A DNA stretch of 64,000 bases. It comes from J054 sp963850255 (GTDB taxonomy: Bacteria > Pseudomonadota > Gammaproteobacteria > Steroidobacterales > GCA-2729495). This document shows, in pieces, positions 1 through 8,720 of the stretch (positions within the stretch are counted from its first letter, which is position 1; every line of letters starts with the position of its first letter). Under the pieces are notes generated by a model. It had not been told where the DNA came from. It saw only the letters and a program-made list of their open reading frames with translations, and did not search any database. Where the stretch lies: NCBI GenBank assembly GCA_963850255.1, contig CAWKLL010000022.1:62001-126000 (forward strand), given 5' to 3'. The translations under genes and the position numbers were made by a program.

Positions 1-950
1 ACCCGGTAGGCCTCGCGAAAAACCGCCTTGCTCACTTCACCGGGCATCTCGTGGTGGGCGAGGTAGGACGTGACGATATCGAAGTGGTTGTCCGGAAAAC
101 CGGTATCTTCGGCGAGTCGCTGGACAAAGTTGACATCGACACCCAGTTCTACCGCGCGCATGTGCCCGTAACGGATCATGGGGCCGCCGATATCCAGGCC
201 CCAGACCTCCGCATCCGGAAACCGCTCTTTCAGCGCGATCGTCAGCTGGCCGATGCCGCAGCCGAGGTCCAGGATGCGCCGCACCTTGCCATCGGCCGGC
301 AGCGGCAGTTTCTGCGCTGATCCCGCGTGCACTTCGTCCTGAACGTTACCGGCACCGTAGATGCCGTGATAGAAACTGCTGGTACCGTAGTGATACAGGT
401 GCCCGGCGAACGGATTCCCCACATAGCCGCCCGGCTGGATGTGAATCTCGTGCCTGACGGAATCCGGAATGCTCATGGTCGGATTCAGCTCCAGCGTTCC
501 CGGCCCCCGTTTGTCAAAGCTCTCCATCTCCGCGAGATACAGGTCGGCCTGCGCATGGAAGCGATCCTGCAGTGCCTTCCAGGTCACCTGCTGGTTGCTG
601 AGCCATAGCCGGCCGCTCATCGCAATGACCGGGTCGGTGCCGATGAGATCCAGCACCTCGTCCATCGACAGGTCCGCGCCGGGATCGATGCCGTTCTCTG
701 CGAAGATCTCGAGCGTGCGCGCGAGCGCAGCGCGGTTTGCCGCGCGCGAGTGCCATTCCCGGAATCCGGCCGTGTAGCCCTGCACACTTTCCAGCGTCAG
801 GGAAGGCAGGCGCTCCATCCGGCCGTCGCTGCCGCGCGGCTCGATGTCGAACAGTTCGCCGGCGGTAGTCGCGGCCGCAGGCCGGCCGCCGAGGGCGCTG
901 CCCGCCACCGTGGCGGCGGCAGCGGTGAAAATCGAACGTCTTTTGATCAT
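1..950 (-). CDS. Tat-signal class I SAM methyltransferase (3' end beyond window)
   Basis: The reading frame is open from the ATG at 950 to the window edge, so only the first ~316 residues are seen. It begins MIKRRSIFTAAAATVAG, a twin-arginine leader with an Ala-rich h-region and a probable Ala-x-Ala cleavage region near residue 28. At about residues 215-260 comes a class I methyltransferase motif I, ILDLGCGIGQLTIAL, followed by an acidic strand end (EVWGLDIGG) and later ARG-like and histidine-rich segments (SYLAHHEMPGEV). Family knowledge says it binds S-adenosylmethionine; the substrate is unknown. The preceding small gene is 24 bp upstream on the same strand, so the two may form an operon. 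A periplasmic methyltransferase is odd because SAM is cytoplasmic. Confidence 0.8.
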   Translation of the reverse strand, partial: MIKRRSIFTAAAATVAGSALGGRPAAATTAGELFDIEPRGSDGRMERLPSLTLESVQGYTAGFREWHSRAANRAALARTLEIFAENGIDPGADLSMDEVLDLIGTDPVIAMSGRLWLSNQQVTWKALQDRFHAQADLYLAEMESFDKRGPGTLELNPTMSIPDSVRHEIHIQPGGYVGNPFAGHLYHYGTSSFYHGIYGAGNVQDEVHAGSAQKLPLPADGKVRRILDLGCGIGQLTIALKERFPDAEVWGLDIGGPMIRYGHMRAVELGVDVNFVQRLAEDTGFPDNHFDIVTSYLAHHEMPGEVSKAVFREAYR

Positions 951-974
951 GGTCTGTCTGCCGAATTGATCGGG

Positions 975-1331
975 TTACTCACCTTCGCGCCTGCCGGCCT
1001 TCAGCGGCAGGTGGGCATGGCGCATCAGCGGATCCAGCGTAGCGCGAAGGAAGCGATCGCGGTCCTCGTCCCATGCCGCCTCGTCCTCGGCGGAAGGCCG
1101 GTAGGCTTCGATCATGTCCGCGCTGATGCCTTTTTCTTCCAGCAGCTTTTCGACCACCCTGGCACGCCGCCGATCGGCCCAGACCTCTGCGGACAGCGCG
1201 ATCAGGGTTTCGACCAGGTTGTCCAGAACCGGGCTACCGAGCATGGAAAGCTGCTCGATGTCGGACTTGATGAACTCCGAGGTGAAGGTCGGCCGGCCCG
1301 AGTCCACCTCCATAGTAGTCGTCTTGCCCAT
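975..1331 (-). CDS. Small conserved-looking protein of unknown function
   Basis: A 118-residue, charged, mostly helical soluble protein that I do not recognise. It begins MGKTTTMEVDSGRP and is rich in Glu, Asp, Arg and Leu, with no signal peptide, membrane segment or cysteine. It lies 24 bp upstream of the Tat-methyltransferase on the same strand, so co-transcription is likely. A functional link to the methyltransferase is inference only. The second methionine (residue 7) is a possible alternative start. Confidence 0.6.
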   Translation of the reverse strand: MGKTTTMEVDSGRPTFTSEFIKSDIEQLSMLGSPVLDNLVETLIALSAEVWADRRRARVVEKLLEEKGISADMIEAYRPSAEDEAAWDEDRDRFLRATLDPLMRHAHLPLKAGRREGE

Positions 1332-1406
1332 CAGGCATGCTCCCAGGGGTCGATGCTGATTAAGGGCCTATTATGCTTCGCTGGACACGGATGGCAATGT
1401 CAACGT

Positions 1407-2001
1407 ATGGCGCAGACTGCAGCTGAAACTCCGATGGCGGACGGAAACGCGAGACCGATCCGTCGAACGCTCTTGCTGCTCTGTCTGACATTAATCATGG
1501 CGGAGATCCGGCGGCCCAGGAGACCCAGCGCGCCATGGGCTTGAGTCCGGCCCGCGCGGCAGGTTTTCGCGCGATTTTGCCGGGCGCAGAAATCTTTGTG
1601 CGCGTCGACGACGCGCTGCCGCACTTCCGGGCCTATCGACCGGCCGCTTCGACCGGCGAGCCGGAGCTGGTCGGGTTCGTTTTCCTCACGCACGAGGTGG
1701 TGCCGGATGAGAGTGGCCTACGCCGGCCGAATCGAGATCCTTACCGGCATGACGCCCGGTGGCGTCATCACCGGCGTCAAGGTCCGGGACCACGACGAGC
1801 CCTATGGCTATTTCTCCATCGACGAGAAAGCGTTCGCGGCTTCAGTTCACCGGCAAGAGCATCCTGGACCGGCTGACGGTGGGCGACGACATCGACTCGG
1901 TAACGCGGGCCACCATCACCGTCGAAGGCGCGACCCGGGCCATTCGCAAGAGCGCCCGGAAGATTGCCCGCCAGCACCTGCGCGAGAGGCAGGGCCAGTG
2001 A
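1407..2001 (+). pseudogene. FMN-binding domain protein (NosR-N/RnfG-like), frameshifted three times
   Basis: Reading three frames in turn reconstructs one protein. A signal/anchor (RRTLLLLCLTLIMA) starts at the ATG at 1407. It continues as AAQETQRAMGLSPARAAGFR (about 1513-1710), then GRIEILTGMTPGGVITGVKV (about 1728-1845), then FTGKSILDRLTVGDDIDSV to the TGA at 1999-2001. The block containing GMTPGGVITGVKV, IDSVTRATIT and a C-terminal basic helix is the FMN_bind fold, in which FMN is attached to Thr in an S-x-A-T-type motif (here SVTRATIT). The shifts sit at short runs: a missing base near 1500, an extra C near 1718 and an extra T near 1843. Removing the last gives FAAQFTGKS. Sequence error is at least as likely as true decay. 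It overlaps the next gene by GTGA. Confidence 0.7.
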
Positions 2002-2909
2002 CTATCGCCGGCGAGATCGACGAATCAGCGGCGCTTTCCCTCGACCAACTGGACGCCCTCATCGCGAGCGAGGACAACCTGCTGACCGCCATCGGCACCG
2101 GCGCCCTCATTGACGCCGCCGCCCTGATGATATTCCTGAGCATTGCGATGCTCAGTTTCTTCCGCAAAAGCACGCGGCTGAAATACCTCACGATGATCAT
2201 CGCGATCGTCTACTTAGGCCTGGCCAAGGGCAACCTCGTCTCGGTGGTCCACCTGTTCGGCGTGATCGACGGGTCATTGCCGCGTTTCGCGCATAGCGTA
2301 GCCTGGTATCTCCTGATGCTGTTCACGCTGGTCACGACGGTGCTGTGGGGCCGGCTCTACTGCGGCCGGATCTGCGCCTTCGGGGCACTCACCCAGCTGA
2401 TGGATCGCATTATTCCGGCGCGCTTTCGCGTCGAACTGCCTTCCCGGGTGGATGCCAAACTCGTTTACCTGAAGTACGGCATTCTCGCCGGTGTCCTGCT
2501 GTATTTCCTGGTAACCCGCGACAAGCAAATCTACCGCTACGTCGAGCCGTTCTGGATGTTCACGCTGAGCGGAACCACCGTGACCTGGATCCTGCTCGCG
2601 ATCCTGCTGTTGCTGACGGTTTTCGTGCGCAATTTCTACTGCCGCTACCTGTGCTCCGTCGGCGCCGCGCTCGGGCTGATCTCGAAATTGACGGTGTTCA
2701 GGATCAAGCGCTGGGATCTGTGCGGCAGCTGCAAGATTTGCGAGGGGGTGTGCGAATGGAACGCCATCAAGGATCAGCACATTTCCCTCACGGAATGTGT
2801 GCGCTGTGACGACTGTGAAATCCTCTACGAAGATAAGTCCCGCTGTGCCCACTGGCTGCTTGAAAGTAAGGGTAAGCGGCAGTCGATACCCATTCACGTC
2901 GAGCGGTGA
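1998..2909 (+). CDS. NosR/NapH-like membrane polyferredoxin (4Fe-4S)
   Basis: A 303-residue protein starting at a GTG that overlaps the stop of the FMN-binding gene (GTGA), which indicates translational coupling. It has about five hydrophobic segments. These are interleaved with two C-x3-C-x-P-like membrane motifs, LYCGRICAFGALTQL and FYCRYLCSVGAALGL, the signature of the NosR/NirI/NapH/RdxA polyferredoxin group. Near the C-terminus a 4Fe-4S cluster site is visible as CGSCKICEGVCEWNAI, and a partial second set as CVRCDDCEILY. Members pass electrons across the membrane to periplasmic or FMN-carrying partners. With the FMN domain encoded just upstream, this is a two-gene version of a NosR-type electron-transfer unit. 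No nos genes are nearby, so the electron acceptor is unknown. Confidence 0.8.
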   Translation: MTIAGEIDESAALSLDQLDALIASEDNLLTAIGTGALIDAAALMIFLSIAMLSFFRKSTRLKYLTMIIAIVYLGLAKGNLVSVVHLFGVIDGSLPRFAHSVAWYLLMLFTLVTTVLWGRLYCGRICAFGALTQLMDRIIPARFRVELPSRVDAKLVYLKYGILAGVLLYFLVTRDKQIYRYVEPFWMFTLSGTTVTWILLAILLLLTVFVRNFYCRYLCSVGAALGLISKLTVFRIKRWDLCGSCKICEGVCEWNAIKDQHISLTECVRCDDCEILYEDKSRCAHWLLESKGKRQSIPIHVER

Positions 2910-3028
2910 CCGAGCAATCCGTAGGAGCTCAGCGGGCGGATACGCCCCCTTACCCCTGCGGGGCGCTGCCGCTGGCAGCGTCCAAAATCGCCCTGCGATT
3001 TTGTCGAACCGGGCGCGTTCGTCCACAA

Positions 3029-3098
3029 CGCCCTCTCCGCCACCCCATAAAATAAAGGCCCCATGCGGGGCCAATTTTATGGGGTGGCGGAGAGGGCG
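3029..3098. repeat. Long palindrome, distal copy
   Basis: Perfect 25-bp inverted arms at 3029-3053 and 3074-3098 flank an inner hairpin GGCCCCATGCGGGGCC (3057-3072). The right arm includes a copy of the tRNA-Ser 3' end with its encoded CCA. On the minus strand the inner hairpin is followed by a T-rich stretch, so it can serve as a terminator. Confidence 0.9.
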
Positions 3099-3205
3099 GG
3101 ATTGATTCGCGGGCGGGTACGCCCCCTCACCCCTGCGGGGCGCTGCCAGAGGCAGCGTCCAAAATCGCTCTGCGATTTTGTCGAACCGGGCGCGTTCGTC
3201 CACAA

Positions 3206-3352
<147 letters not shown>

Positions 3353-3409
3353 GACATGTAAAAATGAGCGCGCGGCAGCCTAACTTAGGGCCGGGTGCTG
3401 TTCAATCAA

Positions 3410-3691
3410 CTAGCGGCCAAAATAATCCGGCGGGTCATCCAGACATTTTTGCGCCTGCTGGGCCTGAGCCTCGCCGTCTTCGGTGGGCGGAACCTCCGGA
3501 ATATCCAGCCCTACATTGGGCGGCGCATCCAGGTCTCCGGGCACCTCCAGCGACTGCACGCTGCGGCTGGCCTGATACTCGCGCGGCTTGGCACAGGCGC
3601 CTTCCTTGCTGCCAAAGCAGCCCATCAGGCTGCCGCATAACAGCATGGCACTGATCGCGCGAACCGCCGGTTTTAGTGATTTTTTCATCAT
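3410..3691 (-). CDS. Short lipoprotein resembling only the N-terminal segment of BamC
   Basis: A 93-residue lipoprotein. The signal peptide ends in the lipobox SLMGC (Cys at about residue 25), and the mature part is largely unstructured, acidic and Pro-rich. The stretch REYQASRSVQSLEVPGDLDA plus PPNVGLDIPEVPP resembles the flexible N-terminal part of BamC that lies along BamD. Its start overlaps the dapA stop (ATGA), the place where dapA-bamC (nlpB) are coupled in many gammaproteobacteria. The two globular helix-grip domains of BamC (usually ~340 residues in total) are absent. The BamC assignment rests on position and this motif and is an inference. Confidence 0.65.
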   Translation of the reverse strand: MMKKSLKPAVRAISAMLLCGSLMGCFGSKEGACAKPREYQASRSVQSLEVPGDLDAPPNVGLDIPEVPPTEDGEAQAQQAQKCLDDPPDYFGR

Positions 3692-4566
3692 CAGGCCAAT
3701 CCAGCCCCGTTAAGGGCAGCGGTTACCTGGGCTTGGGCCGACGCCGAGAGCTCGGTCAGCGGCAGTCTCAGTCCCGGGGGTATACGTCCGAGCCGGGCCA
3801 GGGCCCACTTCACCGGAATCGGGTTGGACTCGACAAACAGGTCGGTGTGCAGGCGGGCCAAAGGCTGGTCCAGCTTGGCGGCAGCCGCGGCATCGCCGTC
3901 CAGGGCGGCACGACACATGGCTGCCATCTCCGCCGGTGCCACATTGCCGGTTACCGTAACAACGCCCTGCCCGCCCGCCAGGATAAATTCGCGCGCCGTC
4001 GCATCATCACCACTGAATAACCCAAAGTCGGGGCCACACAAGGCGCGCAAACGGGGCACCCGGGCTACTTCGCCGCTGGCCTCCTTGATGGAGTCGATGC
4101 CTGGATGCTCAGCCAGCTCGGCAACGGTTTCAGGCAACAGATCGACGGCCGTTCTACCCGGCACGTTATAAAGCATCACCGGTTGAGCGACCGCATCGGC
4201 AACGGCCCGAAAATGGGCAACCAGGCCATGCTGGGTTGGTTTGTTGTAGTACGGCGTGACAATCAGAAAGCCGTCGATGGGCGCATCGCCAACAGCCACC
4301 GACAGTTCGACGGTCTGGCGGGTTGAATTCGAGCCGGTGCCGGCGATCACCGGCAAACGGCCGGCGGCATGCTGCGCGGCGACCCGAATCACCTCGATAT
4401 GTTCATCGCGGGTCAGGGTCGCCGACTCTCCGGTGGTGCCGGCAATCACCAAACCGTTGCTGCCGGCGGCCACATGCCAGTCCACCAGCTGCCGCAGGCA
4501 AGCGAAATCGACCTCACCGTCAGCGGTCATGGGCGTTACGAGTGCAACCAGGCTGCCGTGAAACAT
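3691..4566 (-). CDS. dapA: 4-hydroxy-tetrahydrodipicolinate synthase
   Basis: A 291-residue TIM-barrel aldolase. It condenses pyruvate with aspartate semialdehyde in the first committed step of lysine and meso-diaminopimelate synthesis. The start at MFHGSLVALVTPM matches the family N-terminus; an upstream in-frame start would add 20 non-homologous residues. The Schiff-base lysine is K161 in SIKEASGE; GTTGESATL supplies the conserved Thr pair and YNVPGRTAVD the Tyr. It overlaps the downstream lipoprotein gene by one base and is divergent from gcvR across 147 bp. Confidence 0.97.
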   Translation of the reverse strand: MFHGSLVALVTPMTADGEVDFACLRQLVDWHVAAGSNGLVIAGTTGESATLTRDEHIEVIRVAAQHAAGRLPVIAGTGSNSTRQTVELSVAVGDAPIDGFLIVTPYYNKPTQHGLVAHFRAVADAVAQPVMLYNVPGRTAVDLLPETVAELAEHPGIDSIKEASGEVARVPRLRALCGPDFGLFSGDDATAREFILAGGQGVVTVTGNVAPAEMAAMCRAALDGDAAAAAKLDQPLARLHTDLFVESNPIPVKWALARLGRIPPGLRLPLTELSASAQAQVTAALNGAGLA

Positions 4567-4713
4567 GAAAAAATCGCCACAGATTTGGCTCGCGATGGTA
4601 CGCAGCCCCCCGGGGTAGCGCAACAAACCGGCCTCGCGGGCCAGGCGCTAAATCCTTGCCTGTGCGGCCCGCTCGGCTAAACTCCGCGCAGCATCAGATG
4701 TTTAGGCAAAAGA

Positions 4714-5241
4714 ATGGAAAAGCTGCTGGCAATCACTGCGATCGGCCCCGACCGGGCCGGCCTGATCCGGGACCTCAGCGAGGTTATAACCGGTGCCGGC
4801 AGCAGCATCCAGGAGAGCCGGATGATGAGCCTCGGCTCGGAATTCGCCGTGCTGATGCTGGTGGGCGGCAGTTGGCATTCGGTGGGCAAACTGCGTGAGC
4901 GCTTGAGCAAACTCGAGCGCAGTGCAGACCTCACGCTCACCATCCGCGACGCCGAACCCAGGCAGCGTGGCCAATGCGCGCCCTACCTGGTCGATGTCGT
5001 AAGCCTGGACCGCGAGGGCATCGTGCTCGGCGTGTCCTCGTTTTTCGCCAGCCGCAACCTGGAAATCGCGGAAATGAACTCGCGCAGCTACAACGCTCCG
5101 CATACCGGTGCGGCCATGTTTTCGGTGCAGCTGACTATTAATGTGCCCGCGGAAGTCCATACGGCCAGTCTGCGCGAAGACTTCCTGGACTACTGTGATG
5201 CCGAGAATCTTGACGCGGTTTTCGAGCCGGCACAGCGCTAA
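4714..5241 (+). CDS. gcvR: GcvR-type ACT-domain regulator
   Basis: A 175-residue protein made of two ACT domains, roughly residues 1-80 and 90-170. The first opens with KLLAITAIGPDRAGLIRDLS, the second with YLVDVVSLDREGIVLGVSSF. In E. coli GcvR represses the glycine-cleavage operon by binding GcvA when glycine is low. The order gcvR-bcp, divergent from dapA, is the common gammaproteobacterial arrangement and supports the name. No glycine riboswitch or gcv gene is visible nearby. An AGG eight bases before the ATG can act as ribosome-binding site. Confidence 0.9.
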   Translation: MEKLLAITAIGPDRAGLIRDLSEVITGAGSSIQESRMMSLGSEFAVLMLVGGSWHSVGKLRERLSKLERSADLTLTIRDAEPRQRGQCAPYLVDVVSLDREGIVLGVSSFFASRNLEIAEMNSRSYNAPHTGAAMFSVQLTINVPAEVHTASLREDFLDYCDAENLDAVFEPAQR

Positions 5242-5313
5242 AATAGCCGCCAACGGAGCCTGGCAGACCGTCTGCTCCGGGAACTACCGGCCCAAATATA
5301 AGGACCAATCAGT

Positions 5314-5781
5314 ATGAGCGCCCCTGAAATCGGCAAAGTCGCCCCGAATTTTAAACTGCCGGCCACCGGTGAGCAGACCCTGGAACTCAAATCTCTGCGT
5401 GGCAAGAAAGTAGTCCTGTACTTCTATCCGAAGGACAACACCCCCGGCTGCACCACGGAAAGCCAGGATTTCGCCAGCCAGCATGCGGCCTTCAGGCGCG
5501 CCGGCGCAGTGATTATCGGCGCCTCGCGGGACAGCGTTGCCTCGCATGAGAAATTCAGCGCCAAGTACGACTTCCCGTTTCAGCTGGTTTCAGATGCCGA
5601 AGAAAAGGCCTGCCAGGCCTATGACGTGATCAAGGAAAAGAACATGTACGGGCGCAAGGTGATGGGTATCGAACGCAGCACTTTTCTGATCGACGAAAAA
5701 GGCAAACTTCGCCAGGAATGGCGCAAGGTCAAAGTCAAAGCTCACGTCGATGAGGTGCTGGCGGCCGTCAAGGCCCTCTGA
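5314..5781 (+). CDS. bcp: Peroxiredoxin of the Bcp/PrxQ type
   Basis: A 155-residue thioredoxin-fold thiol peroxidase. The peroxidatic cysteine is C46 in YPKDNTPGCTTESQDF, with the conserved Pro/Thr/Arg set (T43, R-containing GIERSTF near residue 120). The position of the E. coli Bcp resolving cysteine (C50) is Ser here; a second cysteine, C100 (EEKACQAYDV), remains. It may therefore act as a 1-Cys enzyme or use C100. A good ribosome-binding site (AAGGACC) precedes the ATG. It follows gcvR and is 9 bp ahead of bepA. Confidence 0.93.
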   Translation: MSAPEIGKVAPNFKLPATGEQTLELKSLRGKKVVLYFYPKDNTPGCTTESQDFASQHAAFRRAGAVIIGASRDSVASHEKFSAKYDFPFQLVSDAEEKACQAYDVIKEKNMYGRKVMGIERSTFLIDEKGKLRQEWRKVKVKAHVDEVLAAVKAL

Positions 5782-5790
5782 CAAGTCGTC

Positions 5791-7266
5791 ATGCGCAGGT
5801 ATCTTCACCACCTTTGCGCCGCTCTGCTAGCGGCGGCCATCGTACCGGCATCGGCTGCCGTCGACTCCGATAGCCTGCCGGATATTGGCAGCCCGTCGGA
5901 TTCCGTGCTCAGTCGCGAAAAAGAAGCGCAGATCGGCAGATCTATCTACAACAGCCTGCGGATGACTGACGCCATCATCACGGACCCTGAGGTGCAGGAA
6001 TACATTCAGGATGTCGGTCAGAAACTGGCGGCCAATGCCCAGGATGGCGATTTCACTTTCCAGTTTTTTATTGTCGACGACCCGGCCATTAACGCCTTCG
6101 CCCTGCCCGGCGGCTATATCGGCGTGCATTCCGGCCTGTTTATGGCCACGGCCAACGAGAGCGAGCTGGCCGGCGTGCTCGCACATGAAATAGCCCATGT
6201 GACCCAGCGACATATCTCCCGGGCGGTATTCGCGAATCAGCGTGAAAGCATCCTCAGTATGGCGGCGATGCTCGGCGCGATTCTGGTCGGGGCTGCTACC
6301 GGCAGTGGTGAAGCCATGCAGGGCGCCATCATGGGCGCGCAGAGTCTGTCGGTTCAGGCGCAAATAAATTTCACCCGCGCCAACGAGTATGAAGCTGACC
6401 GGGTTGGTGTGGGCATTCTGGCCGAATCAGGTTTCGACCCTAAAGGCATGCCGGAGTTTTTCTCAACGCTGAACCGAAAGACGGGCCTGTTGGCCGGCGG
6501 TGCGCCTGAATTTCTGCGTACCCACCCCGTCACGGTCAATCGCATCGCCGAAACAGCAGCGCGGATCGCCGAGTATCCGGATGTAGAAGTCACCGATGCG
6601 GTGGGCTATGGCCTGACGCGGGCGCGCCTCGCCCTGCTGACCAGCGACACGCCGGAAGAGGCGCTGCGCGCCTTCCAGGGTGAGCGCGATGATCCGGCTC
6701 GGGTCGGCAACCTCGGCCTGCCCTACGGCATGGCCTTGAGCAAGCTAAAGCTCGGCAACTACGAGCAAGCCCGCCGGGAATTTGAAGTGCTGCTGAATGC
6801 CAACCAGGAAATCATTCACTTTCATTCCGGCCTGGCAGCCGCGCAACTGGCGCTGGGCGATACTGAAGCCGCCGAACAGACTTTTAATACCGCCATCGGA
6901 CTGTTTCCGCGCAACGTTCCACTGACGATTCGCTATGCCGAAGCCCTGATGCAATACGATCAGCCGGAAAAAGCCCATAAGATTCTGCTCGACCTTTACA
7001 ACCAGGTACCGCCGACCTCGGAACAGGTGCGGCAGATCGCGCTGGCCGCGAGTGCCGCCGGCGACACCGCCGACGCGCACTACTATATGGCTGAGTATCA
7101 TCTATTGACCGGCAACTTCCCCCTGGCCAGCGATCAATTGCGGCTGGCCCTCAGCATCCCTGAACTGGACTCTATCCAGCGCGCACGCTTTCGCTCGCGA
7201 CTGGACCAGGTTATGAGTTTTATGAACCAGTCCGAGGGGCGCTCAAAGGGTCGCAGCAGGCAATGA
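5791..7266 (+). CDS. bepA: Periplasmic M48 metalloprotease/chaperone BepA with TPR domain
   Basis: A 491-residue exported protein with a signal peptide ending near SAAVDS. The zinc site H132-E-I-A-H136 and the downstream E201 in NEYEADRVG define the M48 protease (roughly residues 40-280). The C-terminal ~200 residues are helical TPR repeats (ALSKLKLGNYEQARREFEVL and following). BepA assists LptD/BamA maturation and degrades stalled outer-membrane proteins. The gene overlaps mlaA by ATGA, placing two envelope-maintenance functions in one unit. Confidence 0.93.
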   Translation: MRRYLHHLCAALLAAAIVPASAAVDSDSLPDIGSPSDSVLSREKEAQIGRSIYNSLRMTDAIITDPEVQEYIQDVGQKLAANAQDGDFTFQFFIVDDPAINAFALPGGYIGVHSGLFMATANESELAGVLAHEIAHVTQRHISRAVFANQRESILSMAAMLGAILVGAATGSGEAMQGAIMGAQSLSVQAQINFTRANEYEADRVGVGILAESGFDPKGMPEFFSTLNRKTGLLAGGAPEFLRTHPVTVNRIAETAARIAEYPDVEVTDAVGYGLTRARLALLTSDTPEEALRAFQGERDDPARVGNLGLPYGMALSKLKLGNYEQARREFEVLLNANQEIIHFHSGLAAAQLALGDTEAAEQTFNTAIGLFPRNVPLTIRYAEALMQYDQPEKAHKILLDLYNQVPPTSEQVRQIALAASAAGDTADAHYYMAEYHLLTGNFPLASDQLRLALSIPELDSIQRARFRSRLDQVMSFMNQSEGRSKGRSRQ

Positions 7267-8075
7267 CTATTTTTCGCGTCCGAGGAGCCATACAAGGGAC
7301 CCTGCGGACAACTGCGCTGCTACTGATGTTGGCCGCCACTGGCTGCGCCAGCCAGGCAGCAAGCAGCACCAAGGCGCCCGGCGACCCCCTTGAGCCTTTA
7401 AACCGCGGGGTTTTTGCTTTTAATGACGTTACCGATACGTATCTGCTGCGACCGGTAGCCAGGGGCTATGACTGGCTGCTGCCTCAGTTCATGCGCACCG
7501 GCATCAACAATTGGTTCGAGAATCTCGCGACCCCCATAGATATTCTCAATGCCTGGCTACAGGGAAAATTTCAGCAGGGCTTTTCCGATGCGGCGCGTAT
7601 GGGCCTGAATACCAGCCTGGGTATTGGCGGCTTTTTTGACCCAGCCACCACCGCCGGCCTGGCTCGCAATGATGAAGACTTTGGCCAGACGCTCGGTGTC
7701 TGGGGCGTGCCCGAAGGCCCCTACCTGGTGGTCCCGTTGTTTGGGCCGTACACCGTCCGCTCAGGCGTCGGCCAGTTGGTTGACCTGACCTATCATCCAC
7801 AACTACAGATCAGTCCGGCAGGCCTGCGCAGCCGCTTGAACGGACTATGGATCATTCATGAGCGCTCACGACTGCTGCCTATAGATGAACAAATACGGCG
7901 CGCATTCGATCCCTACGCTTTCGTGCGCGACGCGTACTGGCAGAATCGCCGCTTTTTGCGCTACGACGGGTTGCCGCCGGAGAATAATTTCCCCGAAGAG
8001 GACTTTGACGACGAATTCGAGAATGAGTTCGACGAAGAATTCGAAGACTCGCAGGCAGCTGTCAATTTACCTTAG
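7263..8075 (+). CDS. mlaA: Outer-membrane lipid asymmetry lipoprotein MlaA (VacJ)
   Basis: A 270-residue lipoprotein with a lipobox ending in ATGC (Cys 22; Ala rather than Leu at -3). The family motif DPLEPLNRGVFAFNDVTDTY and GVWGVPEGPYLVVPLFGPYT are both present. MlaA removes mislocalised phospholipids from the outer leaflet and hands them to MlaC. The C-terminal tail is very acidic (EEDFDDEFENEFDEEFED). It is translationally coupled to bepA and converges on mlaC with an 8-bp gap. Confidence 0.95.
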   Translation: MTIFRVRGAIQGTLRTTALLLMLAATGCASQAASSTKAPGDPLEPLNRGVFAFNDVTDTYLLRPVARGYDWLLPQFMRTGINNWFENLATPIDILNAWLQGKFQQGFSDAARMGLNTSLGIGGFFDPATTAGLARNDEDFGQTLGVWGVPEGPYLVVPLFGPYTVRSGVGQLVDLTYHPQLQISPAGLRSRLNGLWIIHERSRLLPIDEQIRRAFDPYAFVRDAYWQNRRFLRYDGLPPENNFPEEDFDDEFENEFDEEFEDSQAAVNLP

Positions 8076-8083
8076 CGCTTCGA

Positions 8084-8720
8084 TTATTCGACGGACACCG
8101 GCCGTGCGACATCTGCAGTTTCCTGCTCAAGCCTTACGATCACTGCGTCAATACCGTTGGCCGATATTTCTGCATTGAACTGGTTGCGATAATTTTGCAG
8201 ATAGGACACGCCTTCAATACGCACGTCATAGACCTTCCAGCCGTCGCTCGTCTTGCCGCAGAGCGTAAATTATCGGCACCACGGTGCCATTGTCCTGACG
8301 CATACGGGTCTGCACCGTGGTGCGCTTTTTATCCGCAGGTTCTGCGCCGTCCAGCACTTCCATGCTGCGCGGATCGAATGCCAGCAGACCCTCGGCATAG
8401 TTGCGTACCAAGAAATCGAAAAAGGCCGCAACAAACCGATCGCGCTGTTGTCCGCTGGCGGCATTCCAGTTGCTGCGACCCAGCACCAGAAACCCCGCAT
8501 AGCGGGTATCAAAGTTCGGCAGCAGCACTTCGTCTATCAGCGAATAGAGTTCCTGTGGGTGTTCGGCCAGAAAATCCCTGCGGCCCTCCAGGCGGTCGGC
8601 AACCTGCTCGGCGCTGCTCGCGACCACTTCATGCGGCGCCGGATAGGCTGCGGCGAAGGCCGGAACCGCCAGCAGAACGCTAACAACGGCAAACAAAATA
8701 CCTGCCCGGGGCTGTCTCAT
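8084..8720 (-). pseudogene. mlaC: MlaC phospholipid-shuttle protein, C-terminus frameshifted
   Basis: The start is MRQPRAGILFAVVSVLLAVP, a signal peptide ending at AFAAAYP. The MlaC (Ttg2D) fold follows, with NFDTRYAGFLVLGRSNW and FFDFLVRNYAEGLL. After VVPIIYALR the frame changes near 8258-8261. One extra G in the context CTGCGGCAAG moves the reading into a premature stop. Dropping it restores KTSDGWKVYDVRIEGVSYLQ, the canonical MlaC C-terminus, to the TAA at 8084. The length from ATG to that TAA is 3n+1, which fits one extra base. MlaC ferries phospholipid between MlaA and MlaFEDB. The mlaFEDB genes are not in this window. Confidence 0.85.

Noticed and set aside
4567..4713. Glycine riboswitch before gcvR
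   Set aside because: The 147-bp region shows no tandem glycine-aptamer pattern.
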